Assembly (NCBI GenBank): GCA_028825055.1
Contig: JAPKAW010000049.1
Location: 1 to 10,964 of the forward strand
DNA: 10,964 nt
DNA from: Flavobacteriales bacterium
GTDB lineage: Bacteria > Bacteroidota > Bacteroidia > Flavobacteriales_D > Sanyastnellaceae
Direction of reading: 5' to 3'
The position numbers and the translations under genes are program-made. A model generated the notes under the pieces. It worked only from the letters and a program-made list of their open reading frames with translations. It was not told the origin of the DNA and made no database searches. Shown here piece by piece: positions 1 through 6,552 of the stretch (the first letter of the stretch is position 1; every line of letters begins with the position of its first letter).

Positions 1-524
1 GTGGATTCGTTGCTTTGGATTTAGCAGACAACGAAGTCGACTTTAATCCGGAACCATTTATCCCTCTATTCAATCGAGCAAAAAAAGGAGGCTTAGGCAT
101 TACGGTCCATGCCGGTGAGCCGCTCATTCCTGGGATTTCAAAAAATATACTCACAGCGATTGACCACATGGGGGCTGACCGAATCGGCCATGGACTGCAA
201 GCAATTGAAGATCCGGCTTTGGTTGAAAAGCTCGCTCAATCGGGAATTCCGTTGGAACTATGCCCCACCAGCAATTGGCTCACAGGCGCCACCCCTTCCT
301 TCGAAGCGCATCCGTTCAAACAATTGCATGAGGCCGGTGTTCGGGTTACAATCAATACGGATGACCCTGGTATCATGTGTACGAATTTGCTTCACGAATA
401 CCACCTACTCGCCGCCCACCAGGACATTCCCCTTTCTGTTTTCGAGCAGTGCAATGCGTGGGCGTTTGAATCTTCCTTCATTGCGGCAGACAAAAAGAAA
501 TCGGTGTGGCACTCCTCCAGTTGA
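1..524 (+). CDS. add: Adenosine deaminase, C-terminal half (5' end outside window)
   Basis: Zinc-dependent hydrolase that deaminates adenosine (or deoxyadenosine) to inosine in cytoplasmic purine salvage. The reading frame is open from base 3 and continues beyond the left edge. The TTG at 15 is an internal Leu codon, because the residues before it (GFVALDLADNE) already match the family. The visible 173 residues are roughly half of a usual 330-350 residue enzyme. Active-site motifs in order, in fragment numbering: HAGE at 36-39 (zinc ligand His and catalytic Glu), RIGHG at 60-64 (catalytic His), ELCPTSN at 85-91, and NTDDP at 118-122 (zinc ligand Asp plus substrate-binding Asp). The N-terminal HxH zinc pair must lie upstream. 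The C-terminus ends naturally at TGA 522-524. A related adenine or aminodeoxyfutalosine deaminase cannot be excluded without the N-terminal half, but the motifs fit adenosine deaminase best. Confidence 0.9.
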   Translation, partial: GFVALDLADNEVDFNPEPFIPLFNRAKKGGLGITVHAGEPLIPGISKNILTAIDHMGADRIGHGLQAIEDPALVEKLAQSGIPLELCPTSNWLTGATPSFEAHPFKQLHEAGVRVTINTDDPGIMCTNLLHEYHLLAAHQDIPLSVFEQCNAWAFESSFIAADKKKSVWHSSS

Positions 525-561
525 TGTCGCCAAGTCACATAGTGTCTCGATTTTACTAGGG

Positions 562-593
562 GTTGTGTGCTTCCCCAAGAATCCGCATTTTTG
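562..593 (+). promoter_or_regulatory. Putative Bacteroidota-type promoter for the arylsulfotransferase gene
   Basis: A GTTG (562-565) is followed after 20 bases by CATTTTTG (586-593). This resembles the Bacteroidota TTG / TAnnTTTG arrangement, with one mismatch in the -7 box. Transcription would start near base 600, giving a leader of about 45 bases before the ATG at 647. It sits in the 122-base gap after add. Only the pattern supports it. Confidence 0.3.
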
Positions 594-646
594 TCCCCAT
601 ACCTCGAATACGTTTCAACCACGCGTCAACAAAGACCCCTGAATCC

Positions 647-2539
647 ATGAGAAACCGATTGATTGCACTGGCCTGGATGATGTGTAGCCACCTTTGCTCA
701 TTCTCACAAGTAGAAAATACGGTTGGCACCATTGCTCTCAACCCTCAAATCGCCCAGTCGGGATTGACCTTGATTTACCCACATAACCAGCCGAACGCGA
801 TGCTGATTAATCTGTGTGGCGATGTCGTCCACCAATGGACCAACGACGAGTCACGCAGGCCAGGAAATGTCGCCCACCTGCTTCCCAATGGAGACCTCAT
901 CTGGGCACATCGCAACGCCAACAACGACCTAGACGTGATTTGGGCAGGCGGTGCTGGAGCGACCATAGAGCGGAAAACGTGGAACAACGAATCCCTGTGG
1001 AGTTACACCTTCAATGATTCTACAGGAAGATTCCATCATGACTTCATTCCACTCAACAACGGCCACGTCATTGCGATTGCTTGGGAGAAGTTCGATTCAC
1101 TCGACTGTATCGCGGCAGGCAGACTTCCTGAAAACCTCACAAGCGAGGGCATGTGGAGCGACCGCCTGATCGAATTGGCGCCAGATAGTTTGGGAGGAGC
1201 GGAAATCATTTGGGAATGGCGTGCTTGGGATCACCTCGTCCAAGACCATGATTCTACACTCGCCAATTTTGGCAACATGGCAGACCATCCGAATCGCATC
1301 GATATCAACTTTGGAATGCCAAGTAGCGCTGAACCCGACTGGCTGCACATGAATAGCATCGATATCCAGCCTGGCACAGGACACATTCTGCTGAGCGTCC
1401 CAACTTTTGATGAGCTGTGGATCATTGACCGAAATGATGCAGAAGCCGGCCTAAAATGGCGTTGGGGTAATCCTGAAGCGTTTGGGATCGGAGGTCCAGA
1501 AGCACAACAACTGCATTATCAACACAGCGCCCATTGGCTCGATGCTCCCTACTTACAAAACTCTCCCGATTACGGGAAGATCGCAGTCTTCAACAACCGC
1601 AATCCAGGAGCAACAGGCCCTTATTCGAGTGCACACCTCATCCAGCCGCAATGGAACGACTCTGCCGGCACATTTGTCCAAAGTGACGGTGTGTTTGCTC
1701 CAGAGTCATTCGATTGGACATGGAGTGCCCCCACGCCGACTGATTTTTTCAGCAGCGGACTTTCCAATTTCAATCGCCTTCCCAATGGAAACAACTTGAT
1801 CGTAGGCGGAAGAACCGGTGAGATTTTTGAATTCACCGCTTTTGGGGATACCGCATGGCGATACCGTTTGCCTTTGCAAGCCGGTGTCCCAATCGCTCAG
1901 GGCACTTCTATGGGAATCAATGACAATCTACTCTTTCGGGCCACACGCTATCCTGCGGGTTATCCAGCGTTTTCAGAGATCCTTACCGAATTGAACTTTG
2001 TGGGCGAGCCCTTAGAATTGAACCCAACTCCCGTGGAAGCATGTTTACCGTGTCAATTGACGGCTCAAATTATTGAAACGGGCGCAGGGCTCTCATTGGA
2101 AGTTGAAAATGCTACAGGAGCATATTCGGTAGTTTGGAGCGATGAGCAAGGAACCATTCTATGCGACAGCATCTCCTTTGAGATTGACAGTGATTGTTCC
2201 ACACAAGGACTGGAAGATGGCCAAGTCGTTCTTGCCACCGTTACGGATCAAAATGGATGCGAGGTAGTGGTTGAAGGGGTTTGGCTTGTTTTTTCTCTTG
2301 CCGAACGGGATCATGGATTCACCTTTTATCCCAATCCGGCGAGTGACCGCGTCACCATAAAAGGACTCACCCCGTTTGAGACCGTGCGACTCGTGGACTT
2401 GAACGGTCGCGTTTTAAGCACTGCCCCCTTCATCGGAGACTTCCATACAATGGTGTGGGAGCTCCCACAATTAACGCAAGGCCTGTACTTCATTCAAACA
2501 AGTACCGCCCAGCGGCCCATTGTCATCGGACCGCGGTAA
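647..2539 (+). CDS. Secreted arylsulfotransferase (ASST)-like protein with T9SS sorting domain
   Basis: A 630-residue exported protein. The ATG at 647 was chosen because it begins a signal peptide (MRNRLIALAW..., hydrophobic, ending near SFSQ at 18-21); an ATG further upstream at 563 would bury it. Residues about 38-460 match the arylsulfotransferase propeller family: LINLCGDVVHQW (53-64), LLPNGDLIW (78-86), HHDF (130-133), WLHMNSID (232-239), QHSAHW (292-297), RLPNGNNLIVGG (377-388) and RATRYPAGYP (431-440). In characterised members, such as E. coli AssT, conserved histidines of this kind carry the sulfuryl group between phenolic donor and acceptor. Residues about 464-550 form a Cys-containing Ig/SprB-like linker. 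Residues about 557-630 (FYPNPASDRV..., LNGRVL, GLYFI) are a T9SS type A sorting domain, implying secretion or outer-surface attachment. Only 23 bases separate it from paaG, so co-transcription is possible. The true substrate is unknown, and a non-catalytic propeller is an alternative. Confidence 0.8.
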   Translation: MRNRLIALAWMMCSHLCSFSQVENTVGTIALNPQIAQSGLTLIYPHNQPNAMLINLCGDVVHQWTNDESRRPGNVAHLLPNGDLIWAHRNANNDLDVIWAGGAGATIERKTWNNESLWSYTFNDSTGRFHHDFIPLNNGHVIAIAWEKFDSLDCIAAGRLPENLTSEGMWSDRLIELAPDSLGGAEIIWEWRAWDHLVQDHDSTLANFGNMADHPNRIDINFGMPSSAEPDWLHMNSIDIQPGTGHILLSVPTFDELWIIDRNDAEAGLKWRWGNPEAFGIGGPEAQQLHYQHSAHWLDAPYLQNSPDYGKIAVFNNRNPGATGPYSSAHLIQPQWNDSAGTFVQSDGVFAPESFDWTWSAPTPTDFFSSGLSNFNRLPNGNNLIVGGRTGEIFEFTAFGDTAWRYRLPLQAGVPIAQGTSMGINDNLLFRATRYPAGYPAFSEILTELNFVGEPLELNPTPVEACLPCQLTAQIIETGAGLSLEVENATGAYSVVWSDEQGTILCDSISFEIDSDCSTQGLEDGQVVLATVTDQNGCEVVVEGVWLVFSLAERDHGFTFYPNPASDRVTIKGLTPFETVRLVDLNGRVLSTAPFIGDFHTMVWELPQLTQGLYFIQTSTAQRPIVIGPR

Positions 2540-2562
2540 ATTTGCACATCGATCCCTCACCC

Positions 2563-3342
2563 ATGTCCAACTATATCTTGACTTCCAACCGCAGCAGTGT
2601 TCGTACGATTACCCTTAACCGACCTGAAGTATTTAACAGCTTCAATCGGGAAATGGGAAAAGAGTTTCAACAAGCCTTGGATGATGCTGCCGCTGATTCC
2701 AGTGTCCGCTGCGTCGTCATTACCGGAGCGGGCAGAGCATTTTGCGCTGGACAAGACCTCAAAGAAGTAACCGCACCAGACGCACCGGACTTTACCGTTA
2801 TTGTGGAAGAAACGTACAACCAAAGTGTTCGTCGGATTCGTAACATGGAGAAGCCAGTCATTGGAGCCTTAAATGGAGTTGCCGCTGGAGCAGGTGCCAA
2901 CATTGCATTGGCCTGCGACCTGGTTGTTGCCAAGGAGTCTGCTTCACTTATCCAAGCCTTTTCAAAAATCGGCTTGATTCCCGATAGCGGAGGAACGTGG
3001 TTCTTGCCACGCTTGATCGGCATGCAACGAGCCGCCGCCCTCACATTTTTCGGGGATAAACTGCCCGCAAAGGATGCTGTTGAAATGGGCCTGATCTACC
3101 GCTCAATTAATGACGAGGTATTCAATGAAGAACTTGAGAAACTGGGGGATCGACTTGCTGCACTTCCGACACGGGGTATTGGCCTCACAAAAAAAGCTTT
3201 CAATGCAAGCTGGAATCAACCCTTAACAGAGCACCTCACATACGAACGCGATCTTCAAATGGAAGCTTCTCAAACTGACGACTACCAAGAAGGGGTTGCC
3301 GCATTTCTTGAGAAACGGTCACCTCAATTCAAAGGTCAATGA
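2563..3342 (+). CDS. paaG: Enoyl-CoA hydratase/isomerase, PaaG type (ring-1,2-epoxyphenylacetyl-CoA isomerase)
   Basis: A 259-residue crotonase-superfamily enzyme. PaaG converts ring-1,2-epoxyphenylacetyl-CoA to the oxepin in aerobic phenylacetate breakdown and can also shift double bonds of unsaturated acyl-CoAs. The ATG at 2563 was chosen because MSNYILTSNR matches the family start; the frame is open further upstream but overlaps the preceding gene. Motifs: LNRPEVFNSFN (18-28), GAGRAFCAGQDL (55-66, oxyanion-hole and CoA region), NGVAAGAG (104-111, second oxyanion hole) and LIPDSGGTWFLPR (138-150), in which D141 occupies the catalytic acid position typical of PaaG and replaces the Glu of true crotonases. 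The C-terminus AFLEKRSPQFKGQ is nearly the same as in known PaaG proteins. No paaABCDE, paaZ or paaK neighbour is visible, so the role could be general acyl-CoA metabolism. The stop codon overlaps the next start (ATGA). Confidence 0.87.
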   Translation: MSNYILTSNRSSVRTITLNRPEVFNSFNREMGKEFQQALDDAAADSSVRCVVITGAGRAFCAGQDLKEVTAPDAPDFTVIVEETYNQSVRRIRNMEKPVIGALNGVAAGAGANIALACDLVVAKESASLIQAFSKIGLIPDSGGTWFLPRLIGMQRAAALTFFGDKLPAKDAVEMGLIYRSINDEVFNEELEKLGDRLAALPTRGIGLTKKAFNASWNQPLTEHLTYERDLQMEASQTDDYQEGVAAFLEKRSPQFKGQ

Positions 3343-3623
3343 AACAAGACCCCTGGATTCCCGTCGCTGAGGCCTTGCCTGAGGACGATCAACGCATTCT
3401 CGCTTTTGTTCCAGGAAACAAGGTATACCTGCCGGGAAACGACCTGCAATTTGAAATCCGAGAAGTCATCGTCTTGCGTTTTTGCAAGGACTTCTATGCG
3501 CTAAATGAAGAGAAGAGAACAAAACACGGCTTGCATTTTTGGTCCGGTGAAGGATCTAGCAATCATTTCTTTGACGACGTATCGCATTGGCAGCCGATCC
3601 CCAGTTCGCCTGAGCTAATCTAA
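3339..3623 (+). CDS. Small DUF551-like protein, translationally coupled to paaG
   Basis: A 94-residue soluble protein of unknown function. The outline matches DUF551-type domains: an N-terminal WIPVAEALPEDDQRIL (6-21) similar to the family's W-I-x-V-x-x-x-L-P start, a central FWSGEG (67-72), and a C-terminal SHWQPIPSSP (82-91) like the family's HW-x-P-L-P-x-P ending. No signal peptide, membrane segment or catalytic motif is evident. Its ATG overlaps the paaG stop in an ATGA junction (3339-3342), which usually means coupled translation, so it is probably made together with PaaG. Its TAA stop overlaps the stop of the convergent rsmE by four bases. The family is best known from phage and accessory genes; a single chromosomal copy here is not proof of a phage origin. 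Confidence 0.72.
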   Translation: MKQDPWIPVAEALPEDDQRILAFVPGNKVYLPGNDLQFEIREVIVLRFCKDFYALNEEKRTKHGLHFWSGEGSSNHFFDDVSHWQPIPSSPELI

Positions 3624-4315
3624 GGGGCCTGCGCAAGAAGAAAAGTCTGAATCGCAACCAAGCCTGCTGTTTCCGTTCTTAAGCGATTATCACCCAAGGA
3701 AATGGCCTTAGCTCCAACGTCGAGGGCCGACTGAATTTCAGCGAGCGTAAAATCACCTTCTGGTCCAATTGCGATCCAAGCATCCTGTCCAGGAACCACG
3801 GCTTGAAACAGCTGACGACGCTCCCCTTCTTCGCAGTGTGCGATGAAACCCGAAGCGGGAGCTTCGGAGATCCAAGATTCCCAAGAACAGGCAGGGCGCA
3901 AGTCAACAAGCCATGCTTGCTGACTTTGCTTCAATGCCGAAATCAGCACACGCCTCCAGCGATCAGCCTTTTCCAGCTTTCGCTCACTCCGTTCAGTCCA
4001 AACAGGTTGAATGGTTCGCACCCCCATCTCCATGGCTTTCTCCAAGAACCACTCAAAGCGATCGGTACTCTTTGTCGGTGCAATGACCAAAGTCAATGCG
4101 GGTGAAGGAGTCGCATGAGTCTCTATTAGGCGTGTTTTTAAAATACAACTACGCTTTTCCAATCGCTCGATTTTCCCTTCGTAAATACGCCCAACCCCAT
4201 CTGTAAGCGCTAAAAGATCCCCTTCTTTTGCCCGCAAAACACGTGCAACGTGCTTTGTTTCATCTGCATCAAGCACATGAGGGTCATTGATTTGAGACGC
4301 GAAGAAAAAACGCAT
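3620..4315 (-). CDS. rsmE: 16S rRNA (uracil-1498-N3)-methyltransferase RsmE
   Basis: A 231-residue SPOUT-class methyltransferase that uses S-adenosylmethionine to form m3U1498 of 16S rRNA in assembled 30S subunits. The N-terminal PUA-like part carries the family signature H22-V-A-R-V-L-R28 followed by EGD (31-33). The catalytic half shows APTKSTDRFEW (79-89), KAMEMGV (93-99), ERSERK (108-113) and ALKQSQQAW (127-135). The knot that binds S-adenosylmethionine shows IGPEGDF (183-189, where most members have GPEGGF) and SLGDNRLRTETA (206-217). Length and order are as expected for the family. The ATG (complement of 4313-4315) gives the standard MRFFF-type start. It lies 35 bases downstream of pckA on the same strand, so it is probably the last gene of that transcription unit. 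Confidence 0.93.
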   Translation of the reverse strand: MRFFFASQINDPHVLDADETKHVARVLRAKEGDLLALTDGVGRIYEGKIERLEKRSCILKTRLIETHATPSPALTLVIAPTKSTDRFEWFLEKAMEMGVRTIQPVWTERSERKLEKADRWRRVLISALKQSQQAWLVDLRPACSWESWISEAPASGFIAHCEEGERRQLFQAVVPGQDAWIAIGPEGDFTLAEIQSALDVGAKAISLGDNRLRTETAGLVAIQTFLLAQAP

Positions 4316-4350
4316 GGGCCAAAGTTACAGCCAGCACATCAGAAAATAAC

Positions 4351-6009
4351 TCAATGGACGACAGGAGCACCCGACATAATCGCTGGAGAACATTCGTTTT
4401 CAAATGAAGCAAAATTCTTCGCAAACAAGCTCGCCAAGTTGTTGGCGGCTGTGCGATACGCATCTTGGTCCTTCCACGTCTTTGATGGCTGAAGCAATTC
4501 AACGGGAACACCAGGACAGCTTTGCGGGCTCTCAAGACCGAAAATCGCATCCCTTGTAGTCGGCAAACCATCCAACTCTCCTCGCATGGCAGCACCGATC
4601 ATCGCTCTTGTATACTTCAGGCTCATGCGCTCACCAACGCCATACCCTCCGCCACTCCAACCGGTATTTACAAGCCAAATACGGACTCCGTGAGATTCCA
4701 ATCGTTCTCCCAACATCTCCGCGTACCGGGTCGGATGCAACGGCATGAATGGCGCTCCGAAACATGCACTGAATGTCGCTTGCGGCTCCACGATGCCAAC
4801 CTCTGTCCCTGCCACCTTCGCCGTATACCCCGACAAGAAATGATACATCGCTTGTCCTTTGTCCAATAGACTAATTGGTGGCATGACTCCAAAGGCATCA
4901 CATGTCAAGAAGAATACATCTTTAGGATGACCCGAAACCCCTGTTTCTAGAGCTCCTGGAATGTGAGAAATAGGATAGGAAACTCGCGTGTTTTGTGTAA
5001 TCGACGAATCGGTGTAATCCGGCGTGATGTCATCGTGTTTGAATCCCACATTTTCCAGCATCGCACCGAAACGGATGGCGTTGAAAATTTGAGGTTCGCT
5101 CGACTCTTCCAAATCGATGGTTTTTGCATAGCACCCTCCCTCCATATTGAAGACACCCGTTTCTCCCCATCCATGCTCATCATCTCCAATCAATTGCCGC
5201 TCAGGATCACTACTCAACGTCGTTTTGCCTGTTCCGGAAAGCCCAAAGAAAACAGCAACATCCCCTACTTTATTGACATTACTAGAGCAGTGCATCGGCA
5301 TCACCTGATGCTTCGTCGGCAACACAAAGTTCATCACCGAAAACATGCCCTTCTTAATTTCACCCGTGTACGCTGACCCAGCAATCAGAATCACTTTTCG
5401 GGAAAAATTAATCGCTGATACATTCTCTCTTCGCGTTCCATGACGCTCAGGCGAGGCCAAAAAAGAGGGTACACATAGAATGTGCCATTCGGGGTCCGGA
5501 ACCAACACATCCTGGGCAGAAAGACGGATGAACATATTGGAAACAAACAAATTCGCCCAGGCCTTTTCGGTGATAACCCTGGTTTTGATTTGTGTCACTC
5601 GATCTGCCCCTACAGCAGCATCTCGGACAAAAACACTTTTACCTTCTAAAAACGTTACCATGTCTTGATGAAGCAAATCAAAGTGCTCCGTCGACATCGG
5701 TTGGTTCACGCTTCCCCAATCTACTTCCGAGAGTGTTTGATCATCTTGAACGATGAATCGGTCTTTAGGAGATCGCCCGGTAAAACTACCGGTTGAGATG
5801 GAAAGTGCCCCTTGTGGGGTTAAAACCCCCTCTCCTCGGAGTAGGGTTTGCAAGATTAATTTAGCGGGTGGAAGATTCCAATGGACACGTGCCACGGAAC
5901 CTAATGAGATACTATCCAAAGAAGTATCAATCGGAGTGTTTCCTACGTTTATCATAAGAGAATTGGTCATTGCATTTCTCATTGCGAAAGGTAATTTATT
6001 CTGAGCCAT
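4351..6009 (-). CDS. pckA: Phosphoenolpyruvate carboxykinase (ATP-dependent)
   Basis: A cytoplasmic enzyme converting oxaloacetate plus ATP to phosphoenolpyruvate, CO2 and ADP; it is the first committed step of gluconeogenesis and can run in the anaplerotic direction. All key motifs are present: TGRSPKDRFIV (77-87, substrate-binding Arg), KKGMFSVMNF (219-228, Mn/substrate Lys region), the P-loop GLSGTGKTT (256-264), the kinase-2 segment LIGDDEHGW (273-281), ENTRVSYP-like NTRVSYP, and the C-terminal VNTGWSGGGYG segment. With the start at 6009 the protein is 552 residues and overlaps the upstream DUF423-like gene by 14 bases. An in-frame ATG at 5970 would give 539 residues, closer to the 540 of E. 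coli PckA, and leave a 25-base gap, so the start is not settled. A weak TAnnTTTG-like box (TACCTTTC) lies just upstream of the 5970 start, but I see no good independent promoter. Confidence 0.96.
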   Translation of the reverse strand: MAQNKLPFAMRNAMTNSLMINVGNTPIDTSLDSISLGSVARVHWNLPPAKLILQTLLRGEGVLTPQGALSISTGSFTGRSPKDRFIVQDDQTLSEVDWGSVNQPMSTEHFDLLHQDMVTFLEGKSVFVRDAAVGADRVTQIKTRVITEKAWANLFVSNMFIRLSAQDVLVPDPEWHILCVPSFLASPERHGTRRENVSAINFSRKVILIAGSAYTGEIKKGMFSVMNFVLPTKHQVMPMHCSSNVNKVGDVAVFFGLSGTGKTTLSSDPERQLIGDDEHGWGETGVFNMEGGCYAKTIDLEESSEPQIFNAIRFGAMLENVGFKHDDITPDYTDSSITQNTRVSYPISHIPGALETGVSGHPKDVFFLTCDAFGVMPPISLLDKGQAMYHFLSGYTAKVAGTEVGIVEPQATFSACFGAPFMPLHPTRYAEMLGERLESHGVRIWLVNTGWSGGGYGVGERMSLKYTRAMIGAAMRGELDGLPTTRDAIFGLESPQSCPGVPVELLQPSKTWKDQDAYRTAANNLASLFAKNFASFENECSPAIMSGAPVVH

Positions 6010-6394
6010 TCTTTACGAATAACTCCGTAATCGTTTGAATTATAAGCCATATAAACCCAACTGACAACAATGCTCCTCCAAACGGAATACAGGGAGACAA
6101 CAGCTTGGAGATCGCAGATTCTGGGACGAAAGAACGAATTATTAAGCCCCCAGAAAAGAGGAATAATCCGATACCAATAGACCGTTCAGGCCAAGGAGCA
6201 CTTGTGCGCCAAAACTGCATCCATCGAATAGCCGACAGGACAATCAAGGACAATCCAAAAACCATTCCATACGTACTCGAAATACTCAAATTTTCAGCAC
6301 GACCAAGCTCGTCCGCTGCCATCAAAATGTGTTTCCCAGCAGCACCCATCAAAACACTCAAGGCTACCCACAACGCACCGTATGCCACCCACAT
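5996..6394 (-). CDS. DUF423-like small membrane protein
   Basis: A 132-residue predicted inner-membrane protein with four hydrophobic segments (about 2-24, 42-60, 72-89 and 101-121). The pattern is that of the DUF423/YgdD family: GAAGKHIL (17-24) corresponds to the family's GAFGAH motif at the end of helix 1, LFLFSGGLII (77-86) to its LFSGSLY segment, and PFGGALLSVGFIWLI (104-118) to its P-x-GG...G-W motif. The match is divergent. The function of the family is unknown. I prefer the ATG at 6394 to those at 6427 and 6421 because it puts GAAGKH at the usual distance from the start and because a perfect TAATTTTG box (6432-6425) overlaps the longer start. It is followed directly by pckA, with overlap if pckA starts at 6009, so it is probably the first gene of the unit. 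Confidence 0.75.
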   Translation of the reverse strand: MWVAYGALWVALSVLMGAAGKHILMAADELGRAENLSISSTYGMVFGLSLIVLSAIRWMQFWRTSAPWPERSIGIGLFLFSGGLIIRSFVPESAISKLLSPCIPFGGALLSVGFIWLIIQTITELFVKNGSE

Positions 6395-6424
6395 CTTTGA
6401 CTCTCTCTCGAATTGAATCATGAA

Positions 6425-6432
6425 CAAAATTA
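6425..6432 (-). promoter_or_regulatory. Putative -7 box (TAATTTTG) for the DUF423-pckA-rsmE unit
   Basis: Read on the minus strand, bases 6432-6425 give TAATTTTG, a full match to the Bacteroidota TAnnTTTG -7 consensus. The nearest upstream TTG (complement of 6457-6459) is 24 bases away instead of about 20, so the -33 part is weak. A start of transcription near 6418 would leave about 24 bases before the ATG at 6394. A perfect 10-base palindrome lies in the spacer. Confidence 0.33.
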
Positions 6433-6440
6433 TTGGAAAT

Positions 6441-6450
6441 AGAGGCCTCT
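6441..6450. repeat. Perfect 10-bp palindrome AGAGGCCTCT in divergent intergenic region
   Basis: AGAGGCCTCT equals its own reverse complement. Flanking AAA (6437-6439) and TTT (6452-6454) extend the symmetry with one mismatched pair. It sits in the 158-base gap between the DUF423-like gene (start 6394) and the FG-GAP gene (start 6553), inside the spacer of the putative minus-strand promoter. That is a plausible operator position, but a palindrome of this size can occur by chance. Confidence 0.4.
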
Positions 6451-6552
6451 TTTTCTCAATCTGTAGCTCAAGAATTCAACAAGAATGCCCGAACTTTCTC
6501 ACATGTAACGTCTAGGAGAGTTTTTACTGCTTGCTTTTAAAATTCATCAATC

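Noticed and set aside
15..17. TTG as a possible start of the first gene
   Set aside because: The in-frame residues before it (GFVA) continue the adenosine deaminase alignment, and the zinc-binding N-terminal half is missing, so the gene simply enters from the left edge.
109..642. A 177-codon plus-strand open frame overlapping add
   Set aside because: It lies in another frame over the conserved HAGE, GHG and TDDP motifs of adenosine deaminase, and its translation is rich in Ser, Arg and Pro without domain character.
525..646. Possible terminator after add
   Set aside because: I looked for a GC-rich inverted repeat followed by a T-run and saw only short, imperfect repeats around GTCACATAGTGTC, which do not form a proper stem.
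2667..3044. A 125-codon minus-strand open frame inside paaG
   Set aside because: It is the antisense shadow of the strongly conserved crotonase core; the sequence has no independent support.
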